Under the pieces are notes generated by a model. The model saw only the letters and a program-made list of their open reading frames with translations, was not told the origin of the DNA and did not search any database. From assembly GCA_965653565.1 (NCBI GenBank), contig CBFHAI010000061.1:1-27548 (forward strand): DNA of 27,548 nucleotides. Direction: 5' to 3'. Origin of the DNA: JALCLA01 sp965653565. GTDB lineage: Bacteria; Pseudomonadota; Gammaproteobacteria; Xanthomonadales; Xanthomonadaceae. This document shows, in pieces, positions 24,969 through 27,548 of this stretch (position 1 is the stretch's first letter; each line of letters begins with the position of its first letter). The position numbers and the translations under genes were made by a program.

Positions 24969-26132
24969 TCAGGCGGCTTTGGCGGCGGCGACGACTTTCT
25001 TCGCGCCATCGTTGATGTCGTCGGCCGATTCGATGGCCAGCCCGCTGTTCTTCAGCAATGCCTTGCCCGCTTCGACGTTGGTGCCTTCCAGGCGCACCAC
25101 CACCGGCACCTTGATGCCCATTTCCTTTACCGCCGCGATGATGCCCTCGGCGATCATGTCGCAACGCACGATGCCGCCGAAGATGTTGACGAAGATCGCG
25201 CGCACCTTGTCGGACGACAGGATCAGTTTGAAGGCTTCGGTGACGCGCTCTTTGGTCGCGCCGCCGCCGACGTCGAGGAAGTTGGCCGGCTCGCCGCCGT
25301 TCAACTTGATGACGTCCATCGTGGCCATCGCCAGGCCGGCGCCGTTCACCATGCAACCGATGTTGCCGTCCATCGTGACGTAGTTGAGATTGTGCTGGGT
25401 GGCGAGCACTTCGGCCTCGTCTTCCTGCCGCACGTCGCGCATCTGCGCCAGTTTCTGCTGGCGGAATTCGGCGTTGTCGTCGGAGTTGATCTTGCCGTCG
25501 AGTGCGATCAGGTCGCCGCCGACGATCGCCAGCGGGTTGAGTTCGACCAGCGACAGATCCTTGTCGTTAAACAGCTTGTGCAGGCCCAGCATGATCTTGG
25601 TCAGCTGGCCGACCTGCTTGGCGTTGAGGCCGAGCGCGAAGCCCATCTGGCGGCACTGGTAGGGCTGCAGGCCCTGCACGAAATTGACGTTGAGGGTCTG
25701 GATCGCGTCCGGGTTGTCGTGCGCGGTCTTTTCGATTTCCACGCCGCCTTCGGCCGAGGCGATGTAGGTGATGCTCTTGGTCGAACGGTCCACCAGCACC
25801 GACAGATACAGTTCCTTCTGGATGTCGGTGGCTTCGGTCACCAGCACGACGTCGACCGGCAGCGCGCGGCCGCCCGATTGATACGTCGTCATGCGCGTGC
25901 CGAGCATGCCGGCGGCCGCTTCGCGCACCGATTCGAGCGTCTTGCACAACTTCACGCCACCGGCCTTGCCGCGGCCGCCGGCGTGGATCTGCGCCTTCAC
26001 CACCCAGAAGCTGCCACCGAGCGCCTTGGCGGCATCGACGGCTTCGTCGGGCGATCGCGCGACGCGCCCGGCGGGCACCGGAATGCCGACCTCGGCGAAC
26101 AGTTCCTTGGCCTGATACTCATGGAAATTCAT
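24969..26132 (-). CDS. sucC: Succinyl-CoA synthetase beta subunit
   Basis: A 387-residue ATP-grasp subunit that binds nucleotide and succinate, partner of sucD just downstream. It opens with MNFHEYQAKELF; the nucleotide-binding lysine K46 and the glycine-rich GRGKAG (53-58) match E. coli SucC (388 residues), as do LVELNPLAIV, LDGKINSDDNAEFR and FLDVGGGATKERV. ATG at 26132 is preceded by AGGTGA at suitable distance. It is divergent from pilS across 209 bp and not linked to sucAB or sdh genes here. Confidence 0.97.
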   Translation of the reverse strand: MNFHEYQAKELFAEVGIPVPAGRVARSPDEAVDAAKALGGSFWVVKAQIHAGGRGKAGGVKLCKTLESVREAAAGMLGTRMTTYQSGGRALPVDVVLVTEATDIQKELYLSVLVDRSTKSITYIASAEGGVEIEKTAHDNPDAIQTLNVNFVQGLQPYQCRQMGFALGLNAKQVGQLTKIMLGLHKLFNDKDLSLVELNPLAIVGGDLIALDGKINSDDNAEFRQQKLAQMRDVRQEDEAEVLATQHNLNYVTMDGNIGCMVNGAGLAMATMDVIKLNGGEPANFLDVGGGATKERVTEAFKLILSSDKVRAIFVNIFGGIVRCDMIAEGIIAAVKEMGIKVPVVVRLEGTNVEAGKALLKNSGLAIESADDINDGAKKVVAAAKAA

Positions 26133-26341
26133 GCATCACCTGGTCTGTGGATCGAGCTATGGGGGATCGAACTGCGGCGCTCGCGCCTGACGCGCGGGCC
26201 GGGATTCGAGCGAGACGTGCTGCACGGCGCGCTGCCGGCGCAAGCCGCATATTGTGGCGAAGGCGTCCGGCAAAGGCAAAAACCGCGGTGCGCCCCGAGC
26301 GCTGGCTATACTGAAAGCCTGGCACCGCCGGGGAAGGCCGC
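26133..26341. promoter_or_regulatory. Divergent sucC/pilS intergenic region with a -10-like site
   Basis: A TATACT hexamer at 26307-26312, 29 bases before the pilS ATG, is the best -10 candidate; no good -35 lies 16-18 bases further up. GGGGAAGG just before the ATG is the pilS ribosome site. No GG-N10-GC sigma-54 element in the right place and no clear sucC promoter could be picked out. Confidence 0.35.
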
Positions 26342-27548
26342 ATGGCGCACGAGACACCCAGGCCGCAAGCGCGCGAACGCCTGGTCGACGCGGCGCTGCG
26401 CCGCGAGTTGTACTTTTTCACGCTGTACCGTTCGCTCGAAGCCGCGCTGATCGTCTTCCTGGCTTTCAGCCCGTTCGCCGCGCCGTTCGCCCAATTGCGC
26501 CACCCGACGCTGGCCAAGGTCACCGCGATCGCCTACCTGCTGGTGGCGCTGCTGCTGCTGGTGGTCGGGCGCAATCCGCGCCATGGCTTCGCCGCCCAGG
26601 TGATTGCCGGCCTCACCCTCGACATCGCCGCCGCGGTGCTGGCGATCCATTCGATCGAAGGCGTCGAAAACGGCATTTCGCTGCTGCTGATCGTCAACAT
26701 CGGCGCCGGCGCGCTGTTGCTGCAACTGCGCTACGGCCTGGGTTTCGCCGCCCTCACGCTGATACTGACCGTCGGCGAATACCTGCTGGCGCAGGCCGAA
26801 TCGCCGGCCACCACGCGCAACCTGCCCGAAGTGCTGATGTTCGGCGCCACTTATCTGGCCGCCGCCGGGCTTTGCCACATCCTCGGGCGCCAGATGCGTG
26901 AATCGCATGCGCTGGCGATGCAGCGCGGCGCCGAGGTGGCGAGCCTGTCGCAGCTCAACGAACTGATCATCCGCCGCATGCGCACCGGCGTGCTGGTGGT
27001 GGATGCCGGCGGCAATATCCAGCTCATCAACGAGGCCGCCTGGCATCTGGCCGGACAGCCGAGCCCGAGCCAGAACGTGCTGTCGCAGGTGTCCGAAGAG
27101 CTGGCGCGGCGGCTGCAGCAGTGGCGCGCCGACAACGCCAGCGATTCGCGCCCGATGGAACTGAGCCCGGAACTGCCGGCGGTGATTCCGCGCTTCGCCA
27201 GGTTAACCGTCACCGACGAGTTGTTCCTGATCTTCCTCGACGACACCTCGCTGGTGTCGCGCCGTGCCGAGGAATTGACGCTCTCGACGCTCGGCCGGCT
27301 GTCGGCCAGCATCGCGCACGAGATCCGCAATCCGCTGGCGGCGATCAGCTATTCGGCGCAACTGCTGGAAGAATCGCCCGACCTGCCCGAGACCGATCGC
27401 CGCCTGGTCGAGATCATCGTCAGCCACTGCAACCGCATGAACGGCATCATCGAGAACGTGCTGAATCTGTCGCGGCGGGGGCGGGGGCGGGCCCCCGCAG
27501 GGGGTGTGTGGGGGTGGGGTTTTTTGTTTGACGGCGAGTTAAAAAAAA
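26342..27548 (+). CDS. pilS: Sensor histidine kinase of the type IV pilus two-component system, truncated
   Basis: The 5' part of a membrane histidine kinase, about 400 codons, open to the window edge. The N-terminal third holds about six hydrophobic segments (about 28-180), then a PAS-like domain (about 200-300; LNELIIRRMRTGVLVVDAGG) and a HisKA domain with phospho-accepting H326 in IAHEIRNPLAAI. The six-helix/PAS/HisKA layout and the position beside sucCD match PilS, which with PilR (expected downstream, outside the window) and RpoN controls pilA in Pseudomonas and Xanthomonadales. The ATPase domain is missing. From about 27474 the reading changes to G/R/A/W-rich residues in place of the expected continuation after NVLNLSRR, suggesting bad sequence at the contig end. 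Confidence 0.88.
   Translation, partial: MAHETPRPQARERLVDAALRRELYFFTLYRSLEAALIVFLAFSPFAAPFAQLRHPTLAKVTAIAYLLVALLLLVVGRNPRHGFAAQVIAGLTLDIAAAVLAIHSIEGVENGISLLLIVNIGAGALLLQLRYGLGFAALTLILTVGEYLLAQAESPATTRNLPEVLMFGATYLAAAGLCHILGRQMRESHALAMQRGAEVASLSQLNELIIRRMRTGVLVVDAGGNIQLINEAAWHLAGQPSPSQNVLSQVSEELARRLQQWRADNASDSRPMELSPELPAVIPRFARLTVTDELFLIFLDDTSLVSRRAEELTLSTLGRLSASIAHEIRNPLAAISYSAQLLEESPDLPETDRRLVEIIVSHCNRMNGIIENVLNLSRRGRGRAPAGGVWGWGFLFDGELKK
27481..27548. other. Low-complexity foldback at the window end, probable artefact
   Basis: GCGGGGGC (27481-27488) and GCCCCCGC (27491-27498) form a perfect 8-bp foldback, followed by G-rich and T-rich runs and a terminal A8. The composition differs sharply from the pilS coding sequence just before it and breaks the kinase homology. 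Confidence 0.6.

Noticed and set aside
26260..26341. Sigma-54 promoter before pilS
   Set aside because: A TGGCAC string occurs at 26320-26325 but the GC/TTGC element at the required spacing is missing.

Overview
The window is GC-rich bacterial chromosome. Gene content and order (sucC-sucD divergent from pilS, bamD divergent from rluD, cysJ-cysI-cysH, and intergenic hairpins built from GGGAATC/GGGAGTC heptamers) point to a gammaproteobacterium of the Xanthomonadales, probably Lysobacteraceae (Xanthomonadaceae); no closer assignment is possible from sequence alone. It looks like a whole assembled contig: it begins inside a dispersed repeat and ends in a low-complexity foldback followed by A8, inside pilS.

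Layout. 1-383: repeat-rich, no gene. 384-4311: a small Rieske protein (minus), then on plus a small membrane protein, a DUF3052 protein, a fumarylacetoacetate-hydrolase-family enzyme, mscL and a secreted M28 metallopeptidase. 4316-7747 (minus): an exported HExxH peptidase-like protein, then a large polytopic membrane protein three bases downstream. 7807-12975 (minus): a lipoprotein periplasmic adaptor, an RND efflux pump and a TrmH/SpoU RNA methyltransferase in one tightly packed operon. 12976-13366: intergenic, carrying a 36-bp-arm inverted repeat. 13367-17582 (plus): cysJ-cysI-cysH, which carry out assimilatory reduction of PAPS to sulfite and then sulfide. 17674-20782 (minus): rluD, an ArnT/PMT-like membrane glycosyltransferase and pgeF with overlapping ends. 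20875-21741 (plus): bamD. 21772-23409 (minus): glutamine-dependent nadE. 23501-23896 (plus): a DUF1761 membrane protein. 23923-24017: a perfect 26-bp-arm inverted repeat. 24083-26132 (minus): sucC-sucD. 26342-end (plus): pilS, truncated.

Most genes are housekeeping or envelope functions: sulfur assimilation, the TCA cycle, NAD synthesis, outer-membrane assembly, rRNA pseudouridylation, mechanosensation, efflux and type IV pilus regulation. I see no CRISPR array, toxin-antitoxin pair, phage, insertion sequence or evident defence system. The less ordinary material is (a) a family of long-armed intergenic inverted repeats, (b) a glycosyltransferase inserted with overlapping ends between rluD and pgeF, (c) the uncharacterised peptidase/polytopic-membrane-protein pair, and (d) translational coupling of an RNA methyltransferase to an efflux pump. 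I do not claim a new biological system; these are the best candidates for follow-up.
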